Source: Hoeflea sp. 108 (GTDB taxonomy: Bacteria; Pseudomonadota; Alphaproteobacteria; Rhizobiales; Rhizobiaceae). From it: a stretch of 64,000 nucleotides of DNA. The notes below the pieces were generated by a model. The model had not been told where the DNA came from, searched no databases, and was given only the letters and a program-made list of their open reading frames with translations. Position numbers and translations under genes: made by a program. Shown in pieces: positions 14,254 to 22,971 of the stretch. Each line of letters opens with the position of its first letter. Positions within the stretch are counted from its first letter, which is position 1. The stretch spans positions 62,001 through 126,000 of the forward strand of contig NZ_KB890026.1 of the NCBI RefSeq assembly GCF_000372965.1. The letters are read 5' to 3'.

Positions 14254-16131
14254 ATGACCGACACAGCATTCTTGACCCTGGCCGGACTTGCCGCCGTGAC
14301 GCTCCTGGTGTCGGCGGTTGCCTTGTGGTTTTCCATTTCAGCCATGCGTCGCGGGCCGGCATCAAAGCATGTGCCGCCGCCGGAACAACCCGCCAACGCC
14401 CAACTGCTTCCGGAGTTTGAGCAGAACAGTCGTCCGTCCGAGACCCCGCACATCACCTGGTCGCCCCAGATGATGCGGCAGGTAATCGCCCGCGACCTAC
14501 CGGAGGCAGAGATCATCCTCGTCTCGAACAGGGAACCCTACATTCACGACCTTAGGGATGGTGAGGTCGAGATGCTGGTTCCGGCCAGTGGGCTGGTGTC
14601 TGCCCTGGAGCCTGTCATGCGGGCCTGTGCTGGCACCTGGATCGCCCACGGTGGCGGCAGTGCTGATCATCTGGTCGTCGACGAGCATGACCGCATCGAC
14701 GTTCCTCCAGGGAGACCTGCCTACACTCTCAGCCGTGTCTGGCTCAGCGAGGAAGAACAGAATGGCTATTATCTGGGTTTCGCCAACGATGGACTTTGGC
14801 CGCTCTGCCACATTGCTTTTACCCGACCGGTGTTCCGGGCAAGCGACTGGGAGGCATACAAGGCAGTGAACCAGAAGTTCGCAGATCGCGTCGTCAAGGA
14901 AGCACGTACCTCTGACCCCGTCGTTCTGGTTCAGGATTATCACTTCGCGCTCTTGCCCCGGATGGTGCGCGAGAAACTTCCCGATGCCACCATCATCACC
15001 TTCTGGCACATCCCTTGGCCGAATTCGGAAGTGTTCAGCATCTGTCCCTGGCGCGAACAGATCCTCGACGGACTGCTCGGCAGCTCGGTCGTCGGGTTCC
15101 ATATCCAATTCCACTGCAACAACTTCACCGAGAGCGTCGATCGCTTCCTGGAAAGCCGCATTGAACGCGAGCATTCATCGATATCGTATGGCGCTCAGAC
15201 GACGCTGGTTCACCCCTATCCAATCTCGATCGAGTGGCCTCCCACAGTCCTTGAAAACCAGCCGTCAGTTCAGGATTGCCGCGACAGGCTAACTGATCGC
15301 TTCAATCTTCCGGCAGGCACGAGGCTGCTGGTCGGTGTGGAGCGACTGGATTACACCAAGGGCATCATCGACCGATTCCTAGCACTGGAGCAGCTATTCC
15401 TTCGGCACCCGGAATGGCTTGGCAAACTGGTTTTCGTCCAGATTGCAGCTCCGAGCCGGGGGACCCTGCCTGCCTACAAGCACTTGCACGACGAGTGCCG
15501 TGCCTTTGTCGAGGCGTTCAACGAACGGTTCGGGCACCAGCAATACCAGCCGATCCTGCTGCTCGACCAACACCACAACCAGGGCGACATCTACAGTGCC
15601 TATCGCGCTGCTGACGCGTGCGTCGTCAGCAGCCTCCATGACGGGATGAACCTTGTAGCCAAGGAATTCGTCGCCTCGCGGGATGATGAGCAAGGTGTGC
15701 TGATCCTCAGCACGTTCGCCGGCGCATCGCGCGAGTTGCTCGATGCCCTGATCGTCAATCCATTCGATCCCACGGCGATGGGCGACGCGATGCTGCGGGC
15801 CATCACCATGTCTGCGGACGAACAGCGCGACCGAATGATCCGCCTGCGCGATGTCGTCCGCACCAATAACGTCTATCGCTGGGCTGGCACCATGCTTCAG
15901 GACGCAGCCCGACTGCGTCTGCGTCAACGCGCTATGGATGCCGACGGGGGAAGCATGACCGCCACGCCCTCCAACAAGCTGACCCCGGCGCTCCTGCAAA
16001 GGCTTTTCCGCAAACCCAAGAGCTTGCGCCAGACATTGGAGCGGCGGAACTACCCAAGGGCATCAGCGGCGCGGCGAGGTGCCTCTAAGCCATCTGCTGG
16101 ACCACAAGGGTCAACACCCCGTCCTCGGTAA
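14254..16131 (+). CDS. otsA: Trehalose-6-phosphate synthase with N-terminal membrane anchor
   Basis: The 625-residue protein is a GT20 enzyme joining UDP-glucose to glucose-6-phosphate. The catalytic part starts near residue 85 with EIILVSNREPYIHD. It contains the acceptor-site VQDYHFALLP, HIPWPNSEVFS, GVERLDYTKGI (sugar-nucleotide-binding Arg and Lys) and LHDGMNLVAKEFV. Unusually, residues 7-29 are a hydrophobic helix followed by a Pro-rich linker, so it is probably tethered to the inner membrane. A basic tail of about 60 residues ends the protein. No OtsB-type phosphatase gene follows; the nearby HAD-ATPase fusion could be the missing partner. The last 47 bases overlap a convergent gene. 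Confidence 0.88.
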   Translation: MTDTAFLTLAGLAAVTLLVSAVALWFSISAMRRGPASKHVPPPEQPANAQLLPEFEQNSRPSETPHITWSPQMMRQVIARDLPEAEIILVSNREPYIHDLRDGEVEMLVPASGLVSALEPVMRACAGTWIAHGGGSADHLVVDEHDRIDVPPGRPAYTLSRVWLSEEEQNGYYLGFANDGLWPLCHIAFTRPVFRASDWEAYKAVNQKFADRVVKEARTSDPVVLVQDYHFALLPRMVREKLPDATIITFWHIPWPNSEVFSICPWREQILDGLLGSSVVGFHIQFHCNNFTESVDRFLESRIEREHSSISYGAQTTLVHPYPISIEWPPTVLENQPSVQDCRDRLTDRFNLPAGTRLLVGVERLDYTKGIIDRFLALEQLFLRHPEWLGKLVFVQIAAPSRGTLPAYKHLHDECRAFVEAFNERFGHQQYQPILLLDQHHNQGDIYSAYRAADACVVSSLHDGMNLVAKEFVASRDDEQGVLILSTFAGASRELLDALIVNPFDPTAMGDAMLRAITMSADEQRDRMIRLRDVVRTNNVYRWAGTMLQDAARLRLRQRAMDADGGSMTATPSNKLTPALLQRLFRKPKSLRQTLERRNYPRASAARRGASKPSAGPQGSTPRPR

Positions 16132-16450
16132 CGCCGGCAGCAACCACCTGGCTTGGATCAAGCCCGATGGACGCAAGCGTTATGACTGCTTGCCTCGTTT
16201 CCCCGATGATACCCTGCATCTTCTTCAGATCGCCGGCGGCAGTTTCATTGACGATCGTCTCCACCTCCTGTTTGGCGGGCGGATTCAACGTCTCGAATGG
16301 GATGACGATCACGTCGCTGTACACCTCGTCCGGGTCAAGCTGCGGAGATGCAAGGTCCGGCGGAATTGTCTGCGGAAGTGTTTCCTGAGCGATGGCCAAG
16401 CCACAGAACATGCCTGCAGCCAGGAAGAATGGAAGCAAGACCTTCATCAT
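16085..16450 (-). CDS. Small secreted protein, DUF1236-neighbourhood type
   Basis: The start MMKVLLPFFLAAGMFCG at 16450 has a GAGGAGG ribosome site 6-7 bases upstream. It gives a 121-residue protein with a clear Sec signal peptide cut near AIAQ. The mature part is acidic and soluble, with a Pro-rich start (LPQTIPPDLASP) and a helical QEVETIVNETAAGDL region. No family is firmly recognised. A stress-type promoter (16532-16508) precedes it. Its 3' end overlaps the end of the convergent trehalose synthase gene by 47 bases. Confidence 0.6.
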   Translation of the reverse strand: MMKVLLPFFLAAGMFCGLAIAQETLPQTIPPDLASPQLDPDEVYSDVIVIPFETLNPPAKQEVETIVNETAAGDLKKMQGIIGETRQAVITLASIGLDPSQVVAAGVTEDGVLTLVVQQMA

Positions 16451-16507
16451 ACTGGCCTCCTCTACACGCCCGGTCCTCTCACGGGCTCTCAAAGGGTGTC
16501 TGTCTCG

Positions 16508-16532
16508 AACCCATCGCAGAGCAGATGGTTCC
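16508..16532 (-). promoter_or_regulatory. Candidate EcfG-type stress promoter
   Basis: On the minus strand GGAAC (16532-16528), 16 bases, then GGTT (16511-16508), lying between the oxidoreductase stop and the small secreted-protein start. Confidence 0.4.
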
Positions 16533-16540
16533 AACAATCA

Positions 16541-17767
16541 TTACAAGGCAAAAAGATCGGCATCTCGATCCTCGCGCCCTATGATGGACGAACAGACGAT
16601 CTCGGCGGCAAGACGAGAGTATGTGATCCCGTTCCCTCCGTATCCCATGATCGCGAATACTCTTGGTCGACGTGGCACTGCTCCGATGTACGGCAGGCCA
16701 GTCTCGGTCGTCCCGAACGAACCCGTCCAAGCGAACTCTGGCGTTGCATCGAGTTGCGGCAAGAGTCGCTTCAATTTCCGCGACAGATTGCGAGATTTCG
16801 CAGCAATCAGGGAATCCCTCCTTTTCTCGTCGGTGAAGTCCTCATCCTCACCGCCGCAGATGACTCTCCCGTCCGGAAGAGCACGCAGGTAGAGATATGG
16901 ATCCGAGGCTTCCCAGATCATGACTTCGTTTGGCCAGATAGAGCGCTTCTGCCGAGAAGTGGCTATCGCCCATGTTGAGATGATCCGGTGACCAGCCGGC
17001 CCTTGAATCCCCTTCATAAGTTCGTAGCCAGTCGCGACCACGGCATGGGATGCAGCTATCGTCGGGCCAGCTTTAGTTGAGACGACCACCTCGCCACCAT
17101 TCGATACGATTCCGACAGCTTCGACCGGACTGTAAAGTCTTGCGCCGCGTCCATGCGCCCGGTTCAGCAGACCAGCAGTTAGTTTGCGAGGGTCAAGCGT
17201 CAGGGCTTCATGGCTTAAGATCGCTCCCTTTCTAACAAGCCCAAACTGCTCGTGAAGGTCAGCCATCGACAGGTAGGTCGAGTGCACGCCGCAATGGCAA
17301 CGGGCGGCCACCTCCTCTCGAAGGTCATCTGGAGACAGAATGTCTCCAGCGAGATAAAGGGATTGTCGAAACTGCAGCCGACAATCCAGGCTGAGTTCCT
17401 TGATCCTCGCCTGCAGGTTCATCAATGCAGACCTTGACCTAATCCAGGCGCGCTGCGCGTTGTCTCGGCCTATGCGACGTGCCAATAGTGTCAGCGGCTG
17501 GTCGATCTCGTACATTACAAGTGCCGTCGTCGCAGCCGTAGATCCGGCGATCGGACCGCGGCGATCAATGCACGCAACTGCCAAGCCGCTGTCAGTCAGC
17601 GCATCAGCCGCCATTGCTCCACTGATGCCCATGCCGACGATCACTACATCGACCCTGATGTCGCTGTTCAGTTGGTCAGTGGAAATGGCAGGTAGGCGAT
17701 AGGCCGACCAGACCGAGCGTCCCGTCCTTAGATCCAATTGGCGCGCCAAATGCGATGCCCCCGACAA
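16541..17767 (-). CDS. FAD-dependent oxidoreductase, DAO family
   Basis: The 408-residue protein is a D-amino-acid-oxidase-type flavoprotein. An FAD dinucleotide-binding site, VDVVIVGMGISGAMAADAL, is at about 39-57 and ends with an acidic residue at CIDRRG. A second glycine-rich strand, AVVATGYE, lies near residue 245. The C-terminal YGGNGITYSRLAAEI closes the FAD site. It may oxidise an amine or hydroxy acid; the substrate is unknown. The start is a TTG at 17767, and a perfect EcfG promoter lies 20-40 bases before it, placing it in the stress island. Confidence 0.8.
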   Translation of the reverse strand: MSGASHLARQLDLRTGRSVWSAYRLPAISTDQLNSDIRVDVVIVGMGISGAMAADALTDSGLAVACIDRRGPIAGSTAATTALVMYEIDQPLTLLARRIGRDNAQRAWIRSRSALMNLQARIKELSLDCRLQFRQSLYLAGDILSPDDLREEVAARCHCGVHSTYLSMADLHEQFGLVRKGAILSHEALTLDPRKLTAGLLNRAHGRGARLYSPVEAVGIVSNGGEVVVSTKAGPTIAASHAVVATGYELMKGIQGPAGHRIISTWAIATSRQKRSIWPNEVMIWEASDPYLYLRALPDGRVICGGEDEDFTDEKRRDSLIAAKSRNLSRKLKRLLPQLDATPEFAWTGSFGTTETGLPYIGAVPRRPRVFAIMGYGGNGITYSRLAAEIVCSSIIGREDRDADLFAL

Positions 17768-17785
17768 ACACGGCTGGTTGTAGGC

Positions 17786-17810
17786 AACGCCTCCATACCG
17801 TCATTGTTCC
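17786..17810 (-). promoter_or_regulatory. Strong EcfG-type promoter
   Basis: On the minus strand GGAAC (17810-17806), 16 bases, then CGTT (17789-17786), 19 bases ahead of the oxidoreductase TTG start. Confidence 0.6.
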
Positions 17811-17956
17811 CCCGTCCTTGGCTGCAAGGATCATTACCCGCGCTGCTGGCGGCGCGCAGATGCTAGTTCATCTGGAGTCGGCGAGCGGTTCGAGTCGCGA
17901 CTGCTGCAACTGCAACAGCGAGGCGAGCCGCCATTTTGCGCGCTCCAGAACTATGG

Positions 17957-19123
17957 TCAGTTCTCGATCGAGAGCGCCCTGCCGTCCCATTTTATGAGGA
18001 ACACCTCGTTACGCGCCCTGGCTTCACTGTCTTCGCCGCCGACAACGAGCATGCCTCCGGGTACCGAGAACGAAGCGCCATAGCCGAGCCCCGTCGGCAG
18101 CTTGCCGACCTCCTGCCAAGCCTTGCCGTCGAAGGCGTAGATCTCGTCGCGCCAGCCCTTCTTGAGCCCTTCATGGGCGAACCACTTGCCCGCATCGGCG
18201 TTTGCCTGGGCGCCGACAAAATTGCCGCCGCCGGCGATGAGAACGATACCGTCGGCCTTGCCAGCGAAAGCGCCAGCAACGCCTTCCTGGCGGCTGTTGG
18301 CAACTGGCCTGGGTAGGTCGGCCAGCTTCTGCCATGAGGCAGAATGGCCATCGACCTTGACCTGCTTGACCTCGGGCGTACGCAAGCCGGGCTTGATCTC
18401 GCCGCTGATGACGGTGAAGGCATCGCCGCCTAGCGCCACCACGGCGGGGTCGCAGTTGGGCAGGAACGGGTTGTCGCCAAGGCTGCTCCAGCTGTTCGCC
18501 CCGGGATCGTAGGACAGCACCTTGGCGTTCCAGCGATAGTCCGTGGGCTTCATTCCCATGTAGCCGTCGACCAGCTTCTTGTAACCTTCCGGGTTTTTGT
18601 CCTTGTCGGTGGCGGCGACGTCGGCGAGATATCTGTCGAACAATTCCTTGTTGTAGCCGCCAACGATGGCGATGCGGCCGTCCTTCAGCGACAGCGCCCT
18701 GGCGCCCGACAGGCCGACCGGCGTTACCGTTTCGACCTTGGCCCAGACGTCGGCGGTCGTGTCATAGGAATAGACCGTGTCGAAGATGACAGGCGACTTT
18801 GCGTCCGCACTTGCCTTGCCGTTGCCGGAGAAGATGAAAACCCTGCCGCCCGAGACGGCCGCAGCCGCGCCATTGGTCGCCGGGCCGGCAAAAGCGGCGC
18901 GCTTGGCCCAGCCCGAGGCGGGATTGGTGAGATCAAGCGCGTAGAAGTCGGTGCCGGCAGAACCGAGGCCGACGTAAGCCGTATCGCCGACGCGCACGGC
19001 GACGCCGTTCTTGATGCCGACGGGCAGGTCCGGCCAGGCGTCAGCGGCCATGGCCGTCCCCGAGGACAGGAAAATTGCGGCAGCGGTCATGACCAGGACT
19101 TTCGACATAGGGTTTCGGGACAT
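17957..19123 (-). CDS. nanM: Periplasmic Kelch-type N-acetylneuraminate epimerase-like protein
   Basis: The ATG at 19123 has a GGAGAGGAG ribosome site upstream and gives 388 residues with a Sec signal peptide ending near AMAA. The mature protein is a six-bladed Kelch propeller. It starts WPDLPVGIKNGVAV and has repeated VGGYN/ALGG/AGGGNF blade motifs, as in YjhT/NanM. NanM speeds alpha-to-beta mutarotation of sialic acid in the periplasm. The gene is divergent from a GntR regulator and a NanA-like lyase plus ABC importer, which fits a sialic-acid or similar nonulosonate locus. A spacer of about 380 bases to the regulator gene holds the shared control region. Confidence 0.8.
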   Translation of the reverse strand: MSRNPMSKVLVMTAAAIFLSSGTAMAADAWPDLPVGIKNGVAVRVGDTAYVGLGSAGTDFYALDLTNPASGWAKRAAFAGPATNGAAAAVSGGRVFIFSGNGKASADAKSPVIFDTVYSYDTTADVWAKVETVTPVGLSGARALSLKDGRIAIVGGYNKELFDRYLADVAATDKDKNPEGYKKLVDGYMGMKPTDYRWNAKVLSYDPGANSWSSLGDNPFLPNCDPAVVALGGDAFTVISGEIKPGLRTPEVKQVKVDGHSASWQKLADLPRPVANSRQEGVAGAFAGKADGIVLIAGGGNFVGAQANADAGKWFAHEGLKKGWRDEIYAFDGKAWQEVGKLPTGLGYGASFSVPGGMLVVGGEDSEARARNEVFLIKWDGRALSIEN

Positions 19124-19398
19124 GCAGGCACTCCTCTCCATTGTGTTGCGTGCAGGGGTGACGGTGGTCGAGGCAGCGCGCGAGAGGGCACGGTCGGCGT
19201 CGAACGCACCGACTTCGGTAAATGAGTAGCGCACCGTCGCCGGCTGCAGGCGAGCTCGGCTTTCGACCCGATGAGGCCGAACGGTCAGACGGCATCCGGT
19301 TCGCAGAGCTGTGGACGACAGCACGATGGCCGGCACGCGGCGGCGAATGCGCTTCGGTCGTCCAGGCATGTGCGCTATCCCTCTGATGGAAATAAGCA

Positions 19399-19451
19399 AC
19401 AAGTGGGCATTCTAATATCCCGTTGACAGATATCCTACAAGTGGGTAGGTA
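19399..19451 (+). promoter_or_regulatory. Promoter and operator of the nan-like operon
   Basis: A sigma70-type promoter has TTGACA at 19423-19428, a 17-base spacer and TAGGTA at 19446-19451. The inverted repeat CCTAC-N6-GTAGG (19434-19449) covers the spacer and -10. The 9-base direct repeat ACAAGTGGG occurs at 19399-19407 and again at 19437-19445. It is probably the site for the adjacent GntR regulator. The rest of the gap back to 19124 shows no gene. Confidence 0.5.
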
Positions 19452-19501
19452 CTCCATTCATAGCTGTTTTTCGGAACGCCCACAGGCAACCGGAGACGAA
19501 G

Positions 19502-20233
19502 ATGAGCCTGAAATCGATCAAGCCCCTGAAGCGCGCGCCGCTTTTGCATGTGTCTGTGCAGGAAAGCCTGCGTGCCTATATCGACGACAACGGCCTCGCG
19601 GCCGGTGCGCCGCTGCCGCCGGAAGGCGAGCTCGCCAACCAGCTCGGCGTCAGTCGCAACTCGGTGCGCGAGGGCATCAAGGCGCTGGAATCGCTCGGTG
19701 TGGTGGAATCACGGCGCGGTATCGGCGTCTTCGTCAAGGCATTCTCATTCGAGCCTTTGCTCGAGAACCTGGCCTACGGGCTCGGTGACGCGCTGAAGCA
19801 GATCGAGGAGGTCATCACCATCCGCCGCACGCTCGAGGTCGGCCTCATCGACAGGACACTGGCGCTGATCGGCAAGCACGACATCGCCGAGCTGCGCGAG
19901 ACGCTCGACAAGATGAAGGCGCTGGCCGAACGCGGCGAGAGCTTCCCCGAAGAGGACCGCCACTTCCACTATCTGTTGTTCCGCTGCCAGGACAACGAGG
20001 TGCTGTCGCGCCTGATCGAGGTGTTCTGGCTGGCCTTCTACAAGGCCTCCGACTTCGTCAACCTCGACAATGCCGACCCTGTCCAGACTTGGCGCGACCA
20101 CGCGGCAATCGTCGACGCGGTCGAGGCCGGCGACCTCGCCGCCGCCCGGGACCGGCTCGACAACCATTATGCGGGCATCAATCGCGTGATCGCCGACAAC
20201 AAGACAAATCAGTCAAACGGGAGGAGTACATGA
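19502..20233 (+). CDS. GntR/FadR-family transcriptional regulator (NanR-like role)
   Basis: The 243-residue protein has an N-terminal winged helix-turn-helix (about 15-80), with PLPPEGELANQLGVSRNSVREGIKALESLGVVESRRGIG. The C-terminal FCD-type all-helical ligand domain includes RRTLEVGLIDRTLA, a DRHFHYLLFR metal-site motif and a HAAIVDAVEAGDLAAAR end helix. It is the first gene of the importer operon, and its stop overlaps the next start (ATGA). Such regulators usually repress the adjacent catabolic operon until a sugar acid binds. It is probably autoregulated through the repeats just upstream. Confidence 0.85.
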   Translation: MSLKSIKPLKRAPLLHVSVQESLRAYIDDNGLAAGAPLPPEGELANQLGVSRNSVREGIKALESLGVVESRRGIGVFVKAFSFEPLLENLAYGLGDALKQIEEVITIRRTLEVGLIDRTLALIGKHDIAELRETLDKMKALAERGESFPEEDRHFHYLLFRCQDNEVLSRLIEVFWLAFYKASDFVNLDNADPVQTWRDHAAIVDAVEAGDLAAARDRLDNHYAGINRVIADNKTNQSNGRST

Positions 20234-21816
20234 ACTACAGGACGATGATCTCGGCGCTTGCCTTGTCGGCGGCGCTCTTCGCAGGTGCTGCCACGACGGC
20301 CGCGCCGGCCTTTGCCCAGGGGGCAACCATCTCGGGCGGCTTCGATGTCGGCCCCGGCGGCTTCCAGGGCAACTTTAACCCGTTGGCCGCCACCGGCGGC
20401 TTCACCTGGCTCGTCACCTATTTCGAGCCACTGGTGATCTATGACGACAAGCTCGCCAACGTCATCGGCGCGCTGGCCGAACGCTATGAGGTCAGCGCCG
20501 ACCAGAAGGCCTACACCTTCAAGCTCGTCGACACCAAATGGCACGACGGCAAGCCGTTTACCTCGAAGGACGTGAAGTTCACCATCGAGCTTGCCAAGAA
20601 CGACAAGGCAGGCTCCGTGTTCGCCGCCCGCCTCGGAGCAATCGACGCCGTCGAGACCCCCGACGACCGCACCGTGATCGTCAAGCTAAGCACGGCCACG
20701 CCGAGCATGCTCGACACGCTGACCAAGCTGATGATGCTGCCTGAGCACGCGCTCGCTTCGATCCCGGCCGAACAGATCGCCAAGAATGCCTGGTGGTCGA
20801 CCTCGCCTTTGGGCACAGGACCGTTCAAGTTTACCAAATATGTCGCCGACCAGTATGTCGAGCTCGCCGCCAATCCCGACTACCACGGCGGCAAGCCGGC
20901 GGCCGAAAAACTGATCAACCGCTATTTCGCCAATCCGGCGGCGGCCATCGCAGCGCTCCGCGCTGGCGAGATCCAGTTCACCTATGTCGATTCCAACGAC
21001 GTTTCGACCTTCACCGGCGACAACGCCTTCACCGTCATCGAGGGCGACTCCTATGTCGTCAACTATGTCGGCTTCAACCAGGAAGTGCCTTTGTGGAAAG
21101 ACCTCAAGGTCCGCCAGGCCTTCATGCATGCCATCAACCGCGACGCCATCATCCAGAGCCTCTATGGCGGCGCCGCAAAACCGGCCAACTGCGTCTATGT
21201 CGCCGACCGGCTGGTGCCCCAGGGTATCGACCCCTACGCCTATGATCCCGAAAAGGCCAAGCAGCTGCTCGCCGAGGCCGGCTGGGACAAGATCAACGGC
21301 GACAAGCCGATCACCATCCTGACCTATTACACCTCGCCGCTGGCCACCAACGTGCTGGCCGCCATGCAGGCGATGCTCGCCCAGGTCGGCATCAACATCG
21401 TGCCGCGCGCCGTCGACACGCCGACCTACAATTCGGTCGTCTACCAGCAGTCGGGCAATGCAGGCGACTTCCCGCTGATCTATGCCGGCCTGCAGAACGG
21501 GCCTGATGCCTCGAACATCAATATCGGCCTCAACGAAAAGCAGATCCCGCCGGCCGGCGCCAATCTGATGCGCATCCGCATGCCCGAGGTGACCGGCGCG
21601 CTCGACGCCGCCCTTGCCGAGACGGACGCCGCCAAGCGCGACGCCCGCTACCAGGACGTCTGCAAGGCGACCAACGCCAACCTGCCCTGGGGCACGATGT
21701 GGGTCGCCAACCGTTACGGCGTGGCCTCGAGCAAGCTCAAGGACTTCGTCTGGACTCCGGCGCCTGCCGGTGGCCCCTACCAGGCCCACCCGGAAAAGTG
21801 GTCGATCGCCGAATAG
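20230..21816 (+). CDS. Peptide/nickel-family ABC substrate-binding protein
   Basis: The 528-residue protein starts at ATG 20230 with a GGGAGGAG ribosome site and has a Sec signal peptide ending at AFAQ. It belongs to the SBP_bac_5 family: NPLAATGGFTWLVTYFEPL, KWHDGKPFTSKDVKFTIE, TGPFKF and KDLKVRQAFMHAINRDAI are standard landmarks. In the nan-like context it is a candidate sialic-acid-binding protein like SatA of the Sat importers, which belong to this ABC family. A peptide or oligosaccharide ligand is equally possible from sequence alone. Confidence 0.85.
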   Translation: MNYRTMISALALSAALFAGAATTAAPAFAQGATISGGFDVGPGGFQGNFNPLAATGGFTWLVTYFEPLVIYDDKLANVIGALAERYEVSADQKAYTFKLVDTKWHDGKPFTSKDVKFTIELAKNDKAGSVFAARLGAIDAVETPDDRTVIVKLSTATPSMLDTLTKLMMLPEHALASIPAEQIAKNAWWSTSPLGTGPFKFTKYVADQYVELAANPDYHGGKPAAEKLINRYFANPAAAIAALRAGEIQFTYVDSNDVSTFTGDNAFTVIEGDSYVVNYVGFNQEVPLWKDLKVRQAFMHAINRDAIIQSLYGGAAKPANCVYVADRLVPQGIDPYAYDPEKAKQLLAEAGWDKINGDKPITILTYYTSPLATNVLAAMQAMLAQVGINIVPRAVDTPTYNSVVYQQSGNAGDFPLIYAGLQNGPDASNINIGLNEKQIPPAGANLMRIRMPEVTGALDAALAETDAAKRDARYQDVCKATNANLPWGTMWVANRYGVASSKLKDFVWTPAPAGGPYQAHPEKWSIAE

Positions 21817-21873
21817 GCCAACTCCTCCCTCGGGGGGGGCGGCCATCCCAGTGGTCGTCCCCCAATTTTCTCC

Positions 21874-21980
21874 GGACGCCTGTTTCCTGCCGGACGCTTG
21901 TTTCCCCGGGGAAGCCGGCTTCTTGCTGGAGCCCGTTTGTTGCTGGATGCCCGTTTCTTGCTGGATACTTGCCGCCGCTG
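21874..21980. repeat. Degenerate 18-base tandem repeat between importer genes
   Basis: About six head-to-tail units of 17-18 bases start at 21874, 21892, 21910, 21928, 21945 and 21963. The consensus is close to GGATGCCCGTTTCTTGCT. They fill most of the 194-base gap between the binding-protein and permease genes. No coding role is apparent. Confidence 0.6.
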
Positions 21981-22010
21981 GCCTCGCTATCCGTTCGACA
22001 GAGAGCCCCA

Positions 22011-22970
22011 ATGCTCCGCTATTGCCTCAATCGCCTGTTGATCGGGCTCGGCATGCTGCTCGCACTGACAGTGCTGATCTTCGTGCTGCTGCAGCTGACG
22101 CCGGGCGATCCGATTGACGCCTATATCGACCCCAACGTTGCCATGTCGAAGGAGGCGATGGACGCGCTTCGCGCCCAGCTCGGCCTCGACCGGCCGCTGC
22201 CGGTGCAATATCTCGCCTGGCTGTCGCAGGCCGTGCAGGGCAATCTCGGCCACTCGCTGCAGCGCTTCAACGAGACCGTTTCAGGCCTCATCGTCTCGCG
22301 CATCGGCCCGACGCTCCTGTTGATGGGGGCGGGCCTGGCGATCGCGATCATCATAGGCATCGCGTCCGGCATCGTCAGCGCCGTGCGCCGCAACTCCTTG
22401 TCCGACTACTCCTTTTCGGTGCTGGCGCTGCTCGGCATTTCGAGCCCGGCCTTCCTGACCGCCTTCCTCGGCCTGTACCTGTTTTCGGTCCGGCTGAAAT
22501 GGGCGCCGTCCGGCGGCATGCTGACGCCGGCCAGCGATTTTTCGGTCGGCGACCTTCTGCACCACCTGATCCTGCCGGCCTGCGTTCTGTCCATCGGCCA
22601 TGCCGCGTTGATCATGCGCTACATGCGCGCCTCGATGCTCGAGGTGCTGAACCAGGACTATGTCCGCACCGCCCGCGCCAAGGGCGTTAAGGAGTTCTGG
22701 GTGGTGACCAAACATGCGCTGCGCAATGCGCTTCTGCCCGTCGTCACGCTGATCGGCTCGACGATCGGCCTCGCCGTCGGCGGCGCGATCTTCATCGAGA
22801 GCGTGTTCAACTGGCCGGGCATGGGCCTGCTTTTGATCAGCGCTGTCGAGACCCGCGACTATCCCGTCATCATGGGGGCGACGCTGGTCATCGGCGCCTG
22901 CGTCATATCAGTCAACATCCTGACCGACCTTGCCTATGCCGTCATCGACCCGCGCATCGAGGTGGCCTGA
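22011..22970 (+). CDS. ABC transporter permease, DppB type
   Basis: The 319-residue inner-membrane protein has six predicted spans. The first is at 9-29 before a periplasmic loop with TPGDPIDAY. The EAA-loop for the ATPase is DYVRTARAKGVKEFWVVTKHALRNALLP. It pairs with the DppC-type permease that starts one base after its stop. It is part of the importer fed by the binding protein at 20230. The ribosome site is weak (AGAG before ATG), and the tandem repeat separates it from the previous gene. Confidence 0.88.
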   Translation: MLRYCLNRLLIGLGMLLALTVLIFVLLQLTPGDPIDAYIDPNVAMSKEAMDALRAQLGLDRPLPVQYLAWLSQAVQGNLGHSLQRFNETVSGLIVSRIGPTLLLMGAGLAIAIIIGIASGIVSAVRRNSLSDYSFSVLALLGISSPAFLTAFLGLYLFSVRLKWAPSGGMLTPASDFSVGDLLHHLILPACVLSIGHAALIMRYMRASMLEVLNQDYVRTARAKGVKEFWVVTKHALRNALLPVVTLIGSTIGLAVGGAIFIESVFNWPGMGLLLISAVETRDYPVIMGATLVIGACVISVNILTDLAYAVIDPRIEVA

Positions 22971-22971
22971 C

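Noticed and set aside
21874..21980. CRISPR array
   Set aside because: Units are direct 17-18 base repeats without unique spacers, and no cas gene is nearby.
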